From Alphaproteobacteria bacterium Ga0077535 (lineage in GTDB: Bacteria; Pseudomonadota; Alphaproteobacteria; Caulobacterales; Aquidulcibacteraceae): a stretch of DNA of 64,000 bases. Every line of letters starts with the position of its first letter. Position 1 is the first letter of the stretch. The position numbers and the translations under genes are program-made. Positions 20,250-30,379 of this stretch are shown here, piece by piece. The stretch covers positions 1 to 64,000 of the forward strand of contig LNEK01000016.1 in the NCBI GenBank assembly GCA_001464425.1. Direction: 5' to 3'. A model generated the notes under the pieces. The model was not told the origin of the DNA. It worked only from the letters and a program-made list of their open reading frames with translations, and searched no databases.

Positions 20250-20748
20250 AAACCGGCTTCGCCCGCTCGTCCTCGACGCCAGCGTCGCGATCAACTTGCT
20301 CGCCACCGAGCAGCCATGGACGATTCTGACCGCGCTCGGATACCGCGCGCTCGTCGCCGAGCAAGTGTTAAATGAGATCGTGCGCTGCCCGGTGACGAAG
20401 CGCCGGTACGATGAGGTGAAACATCCCTTCCGGATTTCGCCCAATGTCGAGATCGTCGCCTTGAACGGGGCCGAGATCGAGGATTTCGTCGAGATCGCGC
20501 AAGATGTTGGCGACGGCGAAGCCGCTTCAATTGCGCTCGCGCTCGCCCGCAGCCTGCCGCTCGCGCTCGACGACCGGCGCGCCCGCAAAATCGCGCGAGC
20601 GCGCGATCCGAACGCCCGCTTGCTCTGGACAACCGAATTGCTGCGCGACAATGCGCTCAGCGCCGCCTTCTCGGCTGAGGATATCGAGGCCCTCTTTCAG
20701 GCCGCGCTGAAGCACGCGCGCATGCACGTGCCGAAGCACAGCAAGTGA
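20239..20748 (+). CDS. PIN-domain (DUF3368-like) nuclease
   Basis: LDASVAINLLA, LNEIV, VGDGEAASIALALA, LALDDRRARKIA acidic residue pattern; 11-nt overlap with the upstream gene. Confidence 0.8.
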   Translation: MATKNRLRPLVLDASVAINLLATEQPWTILTALGYRALVAEQVLNEIVRCPVTKRRYDEVKHPFRISPNVEIVALNGAEIEDFVEIAQDVGDGEAASIALALARSLPLALDDRRARKIARARDPNARLLWTTELLRDNALSAAFSAEDIEALFQAALKHARMHVPKHSK

Positions 20749-20788
20749 CGCGCGCCCGCCGACGGGCGCGCGTCACTTGCGGGAAGGT

Positions 20789-21139
20789 TCAGACGTAAAG
20801 CACGCCGGCCTTAGCCGCCTCGGCGGCATATTGGCTCAAGGTTCGCGTCGGCTCGAAGAAAAGATCGCGCTCGATGGGCAGGCCTAGCGCTCCGCGCACA
20901 CTCTGCAGCTCCGAGATGCGCACCGACCCGAGCTCTGGAAAGCCCCTGCCTAGATCGCAAAGTCCAAACGCGATGTCGGGATCTTCCGGATCGAGTTCGG
21001 TCAAGAGCCAGGTGCAGGCGCCGTCGGGTGTGAAGAGCTTTACGACGGGCAACGGATCGATGTCTTCGCCAAGAGCGCTGCGCGCGCCATAGGCGAGCAT
21101 GAGCGCACGCTGCGCGGGCGTGATGAACTCGGTGGTCAT
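20789..21139 (-). CDS. DUF2958 domain-containing protein
   Basis: VKLFTPDGACTWLLTELDPEDPDIAFGLCDLGRGFPELGSV. Confidence 0.88.
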   Translation of the reverse strand: MTTEFITPAQRALMLAYGARSALGEDIDPLPVVKLFTPDGACTWLLTELDPEDPDIAFGLCDLGRGFPELGSVRISELQSVRGALGLPIERDLFFEPTRTLSQYAAEAAKAGVLYV

Positions 21140-21204
21140 TACATGCTCCGTGACGGAAAGAGCGAAGCCGCCGCGTAACCCCGCGGCGGCTTCGAACAGG
21201 GTTT

Positions 21205-21555
21205 TCAGGCGGCTTCGGATTGAGGAGCTTCCGATGCGATGCCCTTGGAGCGGAGCGTCCCCTCGCCTGGATCGATGGCGACGAAGACCTTGCCGGTCCA
21301 GCGATTGGTCGCCTTGTCCTTCCAGCGGTCGTGGCGGAGCTTGCCCGTGAGTTCGACGATTGTGTCCTTCTTCATCGCCTTGGCGGCGGCGGCCGCTTTG
21401 CCGTCATTGATCTCGACGGTGAAGCGGTCGGCGCGATCGCCGTCCTTCACTTCGATCCAGAGCGAGACGATTTCGACCGTGCCGCCGCGCTGTTCGAAGC
21501 TGCGGATTTTCGGCGCGTCTTGCAGCACGCCGGTGATGGTGACGCGGTTAGTCAT
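21205..21555 (-). CDS. single-stranded DNA-binding-like protein
   Basis: MTNRVTITGVLQDAPKIRSFEQRGGTVEIVSLWIEV OB-fold pattern. Confidence 0.7.
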   Translation of the reverse strand: MTNRVTITGVLQDAPKIRSFEQRGGTVEIVSLWIEVKDGDRADRFTVEINDGKAAAAAKAMKKDTIVELTGKLRHDRWKDKATNRWTGKVFVAIDPGEGTLRSKGIASEAPQSEAA

Positions 21556-21867
21556 GAGCGTATCCTCGAAAGTGTTCCCGGCTGATCCCGGGGCCGCGGG
21601 CGTCGCCCGCGACGGCGCTCAAAGCGCCCGGCCATGAGGCGGCGCGGGCAAGGTGAAAATGGTGGGGCCCGCGGTCTCGCGCGGCACGCGCGCGACCCGA
21701 AGCCCGCGTCAGCGGGGCGGGGAAACGATTTTCTCCTTGCCGGCGACGACGGCCGGGCGAGACAGGGCGACGGCGTGGGCGACGCTTGCGGCGGCGCGGC
21801 GGCTGGAGGCTGAGGAATCGGTGTAGCGTGACCGCGAGTTCGGAAGGCTTACAAGGGACTGGAGGCG

Positions 21868-22413
21868 ATGCTCACGCTAGCAGATACGGACTTGCGCAGC
21901 GTTTTGCCGGGAAGCGATGATGAGCTGACATCGCTCGAACATCGCGCCACCGTTGAACGTCTGCGCGAAGAGACAAAGCACTCGATCGCGTTCCGCGAAT
22001 CTCGATTCGATGGGTCGTGCATGACCTACGCGTTGGGGCTCGACACGATTGACGCCTATCGAAGGGTCGCGCTCGCGTTCACACCGCCGGTATTCGCCGG
22101 CAAGGAATTCGCCCACTGGCTGATCGGGAGGATCGACGAGCACGAAACGCCGATCGCGGGCAGCCTCGTCCTCTACTTTGGCGGCGAGACTTGGCGGCAC
22201 GCAGGCACTGTCGATGATGTGGAAGGCCCCCGCGTGGTGTCCAAGTGGGGCGAGATGGCGGTGTTCGAGCACGGCCTGAACGAAATTCCCACGGGCTATG
22301 GCGACATCGCGCGCTTCTTCGAGAAGCCCGACCCACAGCGGGCCTTGGACCTGTTTCTCACATACGCGCGGTCGATCACGTCCGAGGAAGAGATCGCGGG
22401 AATTCTGCGCTAG
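21868..22413 (+). CDS. hypothetical protein, possible papain-like fold
   Basis: SCMTYALGLDT ... WRHAGTVDD Cys/His spacing; weak. Confidence 0.5.
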   Translation: MLTLADTDLRSVLPGSDDELTSLEHRATVERLREETKHSIAFRESRFDGSCMTYALGLDTIDAYRRVALAFTPPVFAGKEFAHWLIGRIDEHETPIAGSLVLYFGGETWRHAGTVDDVEGPRVVSKWGEMAVFEHGLNEIPTGYGDIARFFEKPDPQRALDLFLTYARSITSEEEIAGILR

Positions 22414-23300
22414 CCGCACGCTTTCGACCGCGCCCAATCATTCCAGTCGTTGAAGTTCTCGGGCGCGGACGCTGTCTCAGCGCGCACGTTGGCGGGCAAA
22501 CGGTCACGCAGCATCTGCGCCGCGCGCGTCCCAGCCGCGTCGTTATCAATCACGACTATGAGCCGCTCGACCGAGGCGGTTATGGTGAAGCGGCCAAGAT
22601 TATCCGCCGTAAGTGCAGCCCACGCCGGCGCGGCAAGATCGTGCGATGCAGAGAGCATCGTCTCAACGCCTTCGCCGATAGCGAGTTCGCCTCGCGCTTC
22701 GTGCAGGCGCACGGCACCGCCCAACAATTTCCCGATAACACGCCGCGGCGTCGCCACCGGCGCTTTTGCCGTGCCGTGCTCCGTCAGCAACGTAACCTGA
22801 ACACCTTGCAGGACGCCTTGAGCATCGGCGATGGCCGCAACTAGCGCGGGCCGCCTGGCGCGATCATCGAGGCTCGTCATGCTTGGATGGAAGCGCAAGG
22901 CGGGCGTGTCCCATAGGTTCTCGGGGATCGCCCGCCGACGGAGATAAGCCGTCGCCACTGTATGACCAAGCGGGCGGCTCTCCTCCCAAATCCGCGCGGC
23001 TCGCGCCAGCCGTTCTTCACTTGCGGGCTGCGTGGCGATCTTCGGCGACGTCTGTCGCAGCTCACCGCTTTGCGTGCGCAGTTCATCGTCTAACAGGCCA
23101 AGGTCGGTCAGCGCCCGGCGCACGTCGCGCCAATCGTCCTTTGGGCTGAAGCAATGAATGAGGATGCGGCCCTCCTCCGTCTCGGCGAGCGAGACGGAGC
23201 GGTCCTTGTGGCTATGATCGGGCCCAGGAATAAGTGCGCGCGTCCCGCCATCGAGCAGGATGCCACCGCAAGCGGCGACGATGCGCTCAAGCCGCGACAT
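22410..23300 (-). CDS. Toprim-domain protein (primase-like)
   Basis: ELAIGEGVETMLSA and ERLIVVIDNDAAGTRAAQMLRDRL Toprim motifs. Confidence 0.88.
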   Translation of the reverse strand: MSRLERIVAACGGILLDGGTRALIPGPDHSHKDRSVSLAETEEGRILIHCFSPKDDWRDVRRALTDLGLLDDELRTQSGELRQTSPKIATQPASEERLARAARIWEESRPLGHTVATAYLRRRAIPENLWDTPALRFHPSMTSLDDRARRPALVAAIADAQGVLQGVQVTLLTEHGTAKAPVATPRRVIGKLLGGAVRLHEARGELAIGEGVETMLSASHDLAAPAWAALTADNLGRFTITASVERLIVVIDNDAAGTRAAQMLRDRLPANVRAETASAPENFNDWNDWARSKACG

Positions 23301-24219
23301 CGGAAATCTCCTCCTCCGCGAACGGCGACGGGCTTTTTGCCAAAAGCCAATCGACAGCCACCTGGGCCTGACCGGCGGCGGTCAGAAAAGCGCGCTTGTC
23401 GTCGGCCAACAGCTTCATCCAATGACCGATATAGGAAGCGTGATCATGAATGTGATGCGGCGGCAGCCGTAGATGCGCACCGAGGAGGCTCGCGCCGATC
23501 TCAGCCACGAGCTCTTCGGCCGCCAACGCGTGCTGGCTGAACTTCTTGCCCATGTCGCGCCCGACGCGATGTGGCGCCATGGTCGCGTGTACGCTCTCGT
23601 GGTTGAGGGTCGCCGCGTAATCTTCGGCTGTATCGAAGGCGGCGATCGGCGGCATGCCGACAACGTCGCGGCTCGGAATGTAGCAGGCGATGTCGCGCGT
23701 CGCGATCCGTGCGATCTCCAGCTTTTCAAACCACGCTTCATGCCCGGCGATCGGCAGAAGATCCACCGCGGCTGGCGCCGGATGAAAGCGCTCCGGGAGA
23801 TTGTCGATCTGGTCTGCCGAAAAGACGACGTACCACTTTAAGAACCGAAATGCGTCTTCAACCTCACCGCCGGCCTCGTCGCGACGCTTGCGCTTGCCCT
23901 GCCCGTAATAGACGACGACCTCGCCGCGTTCGCCTTTGCGGACGTTCGCGCCGAGCTTCACGGCCTGGTTGAAGGTCAGCCAGTATGGCGACGCGTAACC
24001 GCGCTCCATCGCTGCGCTCCAGAGGATGATGACGTTCACGCCTCGATAGGTTTCACCGGTCGCGCGACGCGGCAGCACCAAGCCTGTGCGCGCGCCGTCC
24101 CAAGGTTTGCGCCACGGCAAAACGCCAGACTTGAGTTCGCGCAGGATCTTTGCCGTGATCTCGGCGGCGACGTCGCGGCGTGCGCCATCGCGCACGGATT
24201 GCGTGTTCATGGAAACCAC
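23287..24219 (-). CDS. ArdC-like ssDNA-binding / zincin-like antirestriction protein
   Basis: N-terminal LKSGVLPWRKPWD, C-terminal YAATLNHESVHATMAP HExxH and AAEELVAEIGASLLGAHL. Confidence 0.92.
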   Translation of the reverse strand: MVSMNTQSVRDGARRDVAAEITAKILRELKSGVLPWRKPWDGARTGLVLPRRATGETYRGVNVIILWSAAMERGYASPYWLTFNQAVKLGANVRKGERGEVVVYYGQGKRKRRDEAGGEVEDAFRFLKWYVVFSADQIDNLPERFHPAPAAVDLLPIAGHEAWFEKLEIARIATRDIACYIPSRDVVGMPPIAAFDTAEDYAATLNHESVHATMAPHRVGRDMGKKFSQHALAAEELVAEIGASLLGAHLRLPPHHIHDHASYIGHWMKLLADDKRAFLTAAGQAQVAVDWLLAKSPSPFAEEEISDVAA

Positions 24220-24281
24220 TCCGGAAAAGAATGGCGCCGCCGGCAGGACCGGCGGCGCTGAAGTTGGATCGTGATGAAGCT

Positions 24282-26270
24282 TTAGGCCGCTTCGGCGTCG
24301 TTCTCGGCCAAGGCCTTCTCGCCTTTGGCGGTGACGGCGAAGGCGCCTTCACGCGTCGGCGTGACGAGGAGATCCGGCAACCAACCGGTGTCCTTGAGCG
24401 CCTGCGAGGCGGTGCGCGCGAGGTCGGCCTTCTTCATCTTGCCGAAGGCCGCGATCATGCCGCGACGTTCCTCCTCGCCCAGGCTTGCAACCGATGGAGC
24501 GGTTTCAAGCGCTGCGATCGCTAGCGCCTTAGGCGCCGCTTCCCAGAAGGCTTCGCTCGCTTCCCAGTGACGGCGCATGTCGAGGTCAAGTGCTGCAGCC
24601 AGACAATCGCCCATTCGCTGCAGCTGCTTGTCTTCACGCAAGAGGCCGCCGTGGGTGAGATCGATCGTCTCGGACATGAAGACGGCAAGGGCTTCAAGCA
24701 ATTGCTCGACTGGTTGCTCAAGACAGGAAGCAAGCAGCGCGCCCTCGTCTTCCGGGGAGCGTTCAGCGAACGCTGCGCGCGCCTGCTCGAAGGCGTCGTC
24801 ATCATCAAAACCGATCGGACGCGACACGATCGCCACGCCCGGAACGGCGGCGCGATCGGCGCTCTGGCGCATCAGCACGTAGACCATGAGCCCCAGCGCC
24901 GCGTGCGCGTTCTGAGCGAGCGCGGCGCGAAGCCCGCGCGTGCGCGCTTCGGTCAATCGCTCGACAAGCGCCTTGGTTAGCCGAGGGCCTTCCGTTTCGA
25001 CGGTCCGAGGCTCGTCGGATTCCGACTCGGCGCCATCACCCGCCGCACTCGGCTTCGTCTTGGCTTGTTGCAGCTTGGCTATGGTCTTCAGATCGGCCCG
25101 CTTGATCAGGCCGCGTGTGATGATCGGCCGTCCGTCTCGATCTACAGCGACGACAGCACCCGCGTGCGGCACGAGCTTCTTGTCGTAGCTTCGCGTCGCC
25201 TGCTGCGCAGCATCCAGATTCGCTTCCACTTCGTCCCGTTCAGCCCAGAGCGGATTGTCGTCGTCGGCTTCTTGCAGTTTCTCGTCCAGTTCAGCGATGC
25301 GCGCATCCAGCGCCTCGACTTGCTTGCGCTCCGCAGGCTTCAGCTTGCGCGATGTCGGATGCAAACGCTCACTGGCACAGCCTTCGACCTGGCCGTGACC
25401 GAGCTGCACCTCGACCCAACCCCAACCTTCCTTGGAAAGCTCGTCGCGCATTGCATCCGCCTTCTCGCCGGCGAGACGCTGCAGCAGGTCTCCATTGTCG
25501 AAGAAGACAATGTCCGGCTCGAAAAGATCACGCACGAGGACGCCGCCTGCGGCTTCATAGGCTTCCGCGCCAACAAAACGCGCAAGCCGGTCATGGGCGG
25601 GAATGCGTCCGGCCGTCAGCGCGTTGCGCACGCTCGCCGCGTGAGTAATCGGCTTTGCGAACTGGCGGAAGACGCGCTCCTGAGCCGCATGATCGTCATT
25701 GATTGCGAACGCGCGGGCGACGTCGAGATTGATATCGCCCTTCCGGTAGGCTGCACGGATCTTCGGCGACAGACGCGCTAGCGCCAGCCGCTGTTCGACC
25801 AAACGCACGGTGCAGCCGAAGCGGCGGGCCACATCGTCAGCGCCCATGCCGCCCTCGACCAGCGTTGCGAACGCTTCGACTTCGTCCATCACCGACATGG
25901 GCGAGCGGGTCACGTTCTCGTCGAGACTGATCTCAAGTGGATCGTTGGTGGTGTCGATGACGCAGCGCACCGGCTCGCTGTCTTGGACTTGCTTGCGCTT
26001 CACGCGCAGCAATTGGGCAAGGCGGCGGCCTTCGCCGATCTGCACCAGGTAAAAGCCGGTGCGGCCGCCCGCGTCGTCGAGTTCTGGCTCGACAACTAGA
26101 TTCTGCAGCATGCCTTTGGCATGGATAGAAGCGGCAAGCGCCTCGATCTCGGCTTTGGAATGGGGCGTCTTGCGCGCATTCCTCGGCGACTTCTTCAACT
26201 TGTTCAACGGGATCAGAACGACGCCAGTCTGAACGGCGTGGTCTCCGTTTGTTGCGATTGCTTGTGTCAT
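24282..26270 (-). CDS. ParB/RepB/Spo0J-family partition-like protein
   Basis: IPLNKLKKSPRNARKTPHSKAEIEALAASIHAKGMLQNLVV; LSPMSVMDEVEAF...VARRFGCTVRLVEQRLALA. Confidence 0.92.
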   Translation of the reverse strand: MTQAIATNGDHAVQTGVVLIPLNKLKKSPRNARKTPHSKAEIEALAASIHAKGMLQNLVVEPELDDAGGRTGFYLVQIGEGRRLAQLLRVKRKQVQDSEPVRCVIDTTNDPLEISLDENVTRSPMSVMDEVEAFATLVEGGMGADDVARRFGCTVRLVEQRLALARLSPKIRAAYRKGDINLDVARAFAINDDHAAQERVFRQFAKPITHAASVRNALTAGRIPAHDRLARFVGAEAYEAAGGVLVRDLFEPDIVFFDNGDLLQRLAGEKADAMRDELSKEGWGWVEVQLGHGQVEGCASERLHPTSRKLKPAERKQVEALDARIAELDEKLQEADDDNPLWAERDEVEANLDAAQQATRSYDKKLVPHAGAVVAVDRDGRPIITRGLIKRADLKTIAKLQQAKTKPSAAGDGAESESDEPRTVETEGPRLTKALVERLTEARTRGLRAALAQNAHAALGLMVYVLMRQSADRAAVPGVAIVSRPIGFDDDDAFEQARAAFAERSPEDEGALLASCLEQPVEQLLEALAVFMSETIDLTHGGLLREDKQLQRMGDCLAAALDLDMRRHWEASEAFWEAAPKALAIAALETAPSVASLGEEERRGMIAAFGKMKKADLARTASQALKDTGWLPDLLVTPTREGAFAVTAKGEKALAENDAEAA

Positions 26271-26784
26271 GGAGAGCCTCTTGAGGCTTCCCGGCGGCGG
26301 AATGCCAAGTTCCGGGGTCGCGTGCGCGACCCTTTCCCCCCGAGCCCGCGCCTCAGGCCGACCGTGTCGAGGGCTTTAGAGCGAAGCGTCCCTCGATACG
26401 GGCGGACGCGCGGGCTATTAGAACGGCGAGCGCACGCGGGCCCTTGGCGGCGCAGCAAAAGGTGCGTTTCCGGTTACAAGCGGCCGGCGCAAATGCGCCT
26501 AGAGCTTTTCAATGACATCCTGCAAAAGCATTCGAACTGGCCCCGCGATTTCAGCGAGGGCCGGATTGTCCACTGCTTGCATCGAGGCCACCGGATCCAC
26601 CGCCGCTATCTCGACCCTTCCCGGCGCTTGCGCCAACGGCGCGGTCGCTGGCGTCTGCGCCCTCGTCCTTATGGTCAGTTCCGCGATTGGCGTATCGACG
26701 GCGACCGCCTCAGCCACGGTCGATGCCGGACCGTTTGCGCTCAATCAGCCCTACGCTCCCGCCACGGCGCTTGGCCAATAGAAC

Positions 26785-27231
26785 ATGTTGAAGACCTGGA
26801 AGGTGCTCACTCTTGCCCTGCTCGTCGGGTTCGGCGCAGGACTGGGAGGCGTTTTTGTGGGCGCAGCGCTCACACGACCCGAAACCCATCGAAACACACT
26901 CGATGCGGCGGTGCACCGCGAACTTGATCTCACGCCCGAACAGGACCGGCGACTGGAGGCGATTGAAGCCCGTTACGCAACGCGTAAAGCCGCGCTTGAC
27001 GCTGAACTGCGCGCGTCCGCCCGAGACATCGCCGCCGCCGTGGCGGAGGACCACGCGCAAAGCGATCGCTTTACCCAAGCCATTGACCGCTTTCACAACG
27101 CCATGGGCCAGACCCAGCGCGAAGCCATCGCGCACGTCTTCGAGATGCGCGCGGTGCTCAATCCAGATCAGCAGATGCGTTTCGACGTGATCGTTGGCGA
27201 GGAATTGTTGCGCGGCGTGGACGAAGAATGA
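26785..27231 (+). CDS. periplasmic heavy-metal sensor/resistance protein (Spy/CnrX-like)
   Basis: N-terminal TM anchor then LDLTPEQDRRLEAIEARYATR...LNPDQQMRFD. Confidence 0.7.
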   Translation: MLKTWKVLTLALLVGFGAGLGGVFVGAALTRPETHRNTLDAAVHRELDLTPEQDRRLEAIEARYATRKAALDAELRASARDIAAAVAEDHAQSDRFTQAIDRFHNAMGQTQREAIAHVFEMRAVLNPDQQMRFDVIVGEELLRGVDEE

Positions 27232-27285
27232 TGCGCGCGTGCAGCACGCCGCAAGCAGCATGACGCGCGCGGCCGTATCACGAAG

Positions 27286-29646
27286 CTAAACCCGCACCGA
27301 ACTCAGGCGTAGCGAATTGGCGATCACCGATACCGATGACAGCGCCATCGCCGCCGCGGCGATCATGGGCGACAAGAGTTCACCCGTCAGCGGATAGATT
27401 GCACCGGCCGCGATCGGGATGCCGGCCACGTTGTAGGCGAAGGCGAAGAACAGATTTTGCCGGATGTTGCGCATGGTCGCCCGCGAGATCGCCCGCGCGC
27501 GCACAATGCCGCCCAGATCGCCGCCCAACAGAGTGACGCCGGCGCTTTCAATCGCGACGTCGGTGCCTCCGCTCATGGCGATGCCGACATCAGCCGCCGC
27601 CAGCGCCGGTGCATCGTTGACGCCATCTCCTGCCATCGCAACCACCCGCCCTTCCCGCTTTAGCCGCTCGACAATGCGGGATTTGTCCTCCGGCAACACC
27701 TCGGCTTCGACGACATCTATATTGAGGCCCCGCGCCACCGCCTCCGCGGTGGTGCGGTTATCGCCGGTCAGCATCACAAGCCGCAGACCCTGCGCGCGCA
27801 ACGCCTCAAGCGCCGCCGGCGTTGTCGCCTTCACCGGGTCGGCGATGGCGATGACGCCGGCGAGTTTTCCGTCGAGTGAGACATAGATCGCGGTCGCACC
27901 GTCACGCCGCAACGCCTCGGCCTCAGTCTTCAGGCTGGTGACTTCGATACCCAGTTCGGCGAGGAAACGTTCAGCCCCGATCGCCACCTTGCGCCCCGCA
28001 ACGACGCCAATCACACCCTTGCCGGTCGGAGAATCGAATTCATCCGGTTCGATCAAGGACAGGCCGCGTTCTTTTGCGGCGGTTACGATGGCGAGGCCGA
28101 GGGGATGCTCGCTGCGATTCTCCAGACTTGCAGCCAGTTGCAGCAGGGCGTTGGGATCTTGGCCATCTTTTGCACGGATCGCCGTCACCGCCGGCTTGCC
28201 TTCCGTCAGCGTGCCGGTTTTGTCGAGCACAAGCGTATCGACCTTTTCGAACCGCTCGAGGGCCTCGGCATTCTTGATCAATACGCCTGCGCGCGCGCCG
28301 CGCCCGACGCCCTGCATGATCGACATCGGCGTGGCCAGACCCAAAGCACACGGACATGCGATGATCAGCACCGAAACCGCCGCGATCAAGCCATAGGAGA
28401 AGGCGGGCGAAGGGCCGAACGCCCACCAGGCAATGAACGCGAACACCGCCACGCCAATCACGGCCGGTACGAACCAGCCCGCCACCTTATCGGCCAAGCG
28501 CTGGATCGGCGCGCGCGAGCGCTGGGCTTCGGCCACCATCCGTACGATCCGCGAAAGCATGGTGTCGGCGCCGACGCGATCGGCTTCGATCACCAGCGCG
28601 CCGGTTTGATTGAGCGTGCCGCCAATGACGCGGGCGCCTATTTCGCGCGTCACCGGCATGGATTCGCCCGTCACCATGGATTCATCGACCGACGAGCGTC
28701 CATCAACGACGACGCCGTCCACGGGAACCTTCTCGCCGGGACGAACCCGCAGACGATCGCCGACAGCGATCTCTTCAATCGGGACTTCTTCCTCGCCTCC
28801 ATCGCGTAAACGGCGCGCCGTCTTTGGCGCCAGATCAAGCAGCGCGCGGATGGCCCCGCCGGTGCGCTCGCGCGCCTGTAATTCCAGCACTTGTCCGAGC
28901 AAGACGAGAACGGTAATGACCGCGGCCGCTTCGAAATAGACCGAGACCAGGCCGTGCGCGTCGCGAAATTCCGCCGGGAACAGCGCCGGCGCGAAGAGCG
29001 CAACGACGCTGTAGAGCCACGCGACGCCCGTGCCCAACGCGATCAGCGTGAACATGTTGAGATTGCGCGACCGAAGCGACGCCCAGCCGCGTTCGAAGAA
29101 TGGCCAGCCGCCCCACAGCACGACGGGCGTCGCCAAAAAGAATTGGATCCAACCGTTCCAGACTGGCGGCACGATACGATCGACGCCGAACAGATGTCGG
29201 CCCATCTCAAGTGCAAGCACCGGCAACGCGAGCGCCACGCCAATCCAGAAACGGCGCGTCATGTCGATCAGTTCGGGATTGGGGCCGGCATCGGCGGTCG
29301 GGATCATCGGCTCGAGCGCCATGCCGCAGATCGGGCACGAACCTGGGCCATCGCGCACGATTTCAGGGTGCATCGGGCAGGTCCATTGCGCGCCCGCGGG
29401 AACGGTCGATGGATCGACGGGCGCACCGCCCTGCATTAAGTGGCCGTGATGCCCATGCGCGTACTTGGCCGGATCGGCGGCGAACTTCGCCTTACAGCCC
29501 GCGCTGCAGAAGAGGACCTCTGCGCCTTCGTGAACGAGGCGATGTGGCGTATCTGGCTTTGGCGTCATGCCGCACACGGGATCACGTCTCTGCGCCTGCG
29601 TTGATGGCTGACCATGATCGCGGTGGTGATGAACGTGTGTATTCAT
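27286..29646 (-). CDS. copA: copper-translocating P-type ATPase
   Basis: YHS-like DPVCGM domain, heavy-metal binding YTCPMHPE-like [45 protein letters not shown]. Confidence 0.96.
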   Translation of the reverse strand: MNTHVHHHRDHGQPSTQAQRRDPVCGMTPKPDTPHRLVHEGAEVLFCSAGCKAKFAADPAKYAHGHHGHLMQGGAPVDPSTVPAGAQWTCPMHPEIVRDGPGSCPICGMALEPMIPTADAGPNPELIDMTRRFWIGVALALPVLALEMGRHLFGVDRIVPPVWNGWIQFFLATPVVLWGGWPFFERGWASLRSRNLNMFTLIALGTGVAWLYSVVALFAPALFPAEFRDAHGLVSVYFEAAAVITVLVLLGQVLELQARERTGGAIRALLDLAPKTARRLRDGGEEEVPIEEIAVGDRLRVRPGEKVPVDGVVVDGRSSVDESMVTGESMPVTREIGARVIGGTLNQTGALVIEADRVGADTMLSRIVRMVAEAQRSRAPIQRLADKVAGWFVPAVIGVAVFAFIAWWAFGPSPAFSYGLIAAVSVLIIACPCALGLATPMSIMQGVGRGARAGVLIKNAEALERFEKVDTLVLDKTGTLTEGKPAVTAIRAKDGQDPNALLQLAASLENRSEHPLGLAIVTAAKERGLSLIEPDEFDSPTGKGVIGVVAGRKVAIGAERFLAELGIEVTSLKTEAEALRRDGATAIYVSLDGKLAGVIAIADPVKATTPAALEALRAQGLRLVMLTGDNRTTAEAVARGLNIDVVEAEVLPEDKSRIVERLKREGRVVAMAGDGVNDAPALAAADVGIAMSGGTDVAIESAGVTLLGGDLGGIVRARAISRATMRNIRQNLFFAFAYNVAGIPIAAGAIYPLTGELLSPMIAAAAMALSSVSVIANSLRLSSVRV

Positions 29647-29754
29647 GATTGACTAACGCAAGCGGGGCTCGCGCCCCTGGGTTTCACTTGAAACAGAGCC
29701 TGGACCTTCCCACAATGGGAAGGTCAACAGAGAAAATTCGCGAGCAAACTCAAC

Positions 29755-30162
29755 GTGAACATTAGCACGGTCGCCGAGCGTTCGGGCGTCTCGGCCAAAA
29801 TGATCCGTCATTATGAGAGCATCGGCCTGCTGACGGCCACCGACCGGCGCGACAACGGCTATCGCGATTACGGCGAGAACGATGTGGCGATGCTGCAATT
29901 TGTACGACGCACGAGGGATCTGGGCTTTTCTCTGGAGGAAGTGGGCGCCCTGCTTGCGCTCTGGCGCGACCGGCGACGTTCCTCGCGCGAGGTGCGGCGT
30001 CTCGCCGAGAGGCATCTTGGCGACATCGAAACACGCATCGCTGAAATGCGCGCCGTATCGCGCACGCTCAGAAAGCTCGTCCACGCTTGTAAGGGTGACG
30101 ACCGCCCCGATTGTCCGATCCTCGACGACCTCGCGGCGGCGCCGCGGAGGCCGCCCAGCTGA
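29755..30162 (+). CDS. cueR: MerR-family (CueR-like) regulator
   Basis: MNISTVAERSGVSAKMIRHYESIGLL and C-terminal CKGDDRPDCPIL. Confidence 0.92.
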   Translation: MNISTVAERSGVSAKMIRHYESIGLLTATDRRDNGYRDYGENDVAMLQFVRRTRDLGFSLEEVGALLALWRDRRRSSREVRRLAERHLGDIETRIAEMRAVSRTLRKLVHACKGDDRPDCPILDDLAAAPRRPPS

Positions 30163-30220
30163 GTCGAACACCCGATTCTTCGCATTGCGATTGCGCCGCT
30201 CTACCCTGAGCTAGGGCGGC
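30150..30220 (-). other. degenerate tRNA-like sequence
   Basis: Perfect 7-bp acceptor GCCGCCC/GGGCGGC, D-arm GCTCAGGGTAGAGC, anticodon-like loop ATCGCAA, T-loop TTCGACT with a mismatch in the T-stem; no CCA; overlaps the merR stop. Confidence 0.55.
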
Positions 30221-30379
30221 CCCACATCGACAAAGCAGGGCATGCGAAGCGAACACCGACAAGCGCCGCATGCGCACGATCTTGCTTGGCGTGCGAGGAA
30301 TGCCGTTCTCGACGCGTGCGGGATACGTCAACGCCGTGCGTAAAGATGAGATGGCGGTCTACGCTCGCTGAGGAATCGA

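Noticed and set aside
26499-26781. Overlapping opposite-strand ORFs of 81 and 89 aa
   Set aside because: Cannot decide which strand is coding; no domain recognised
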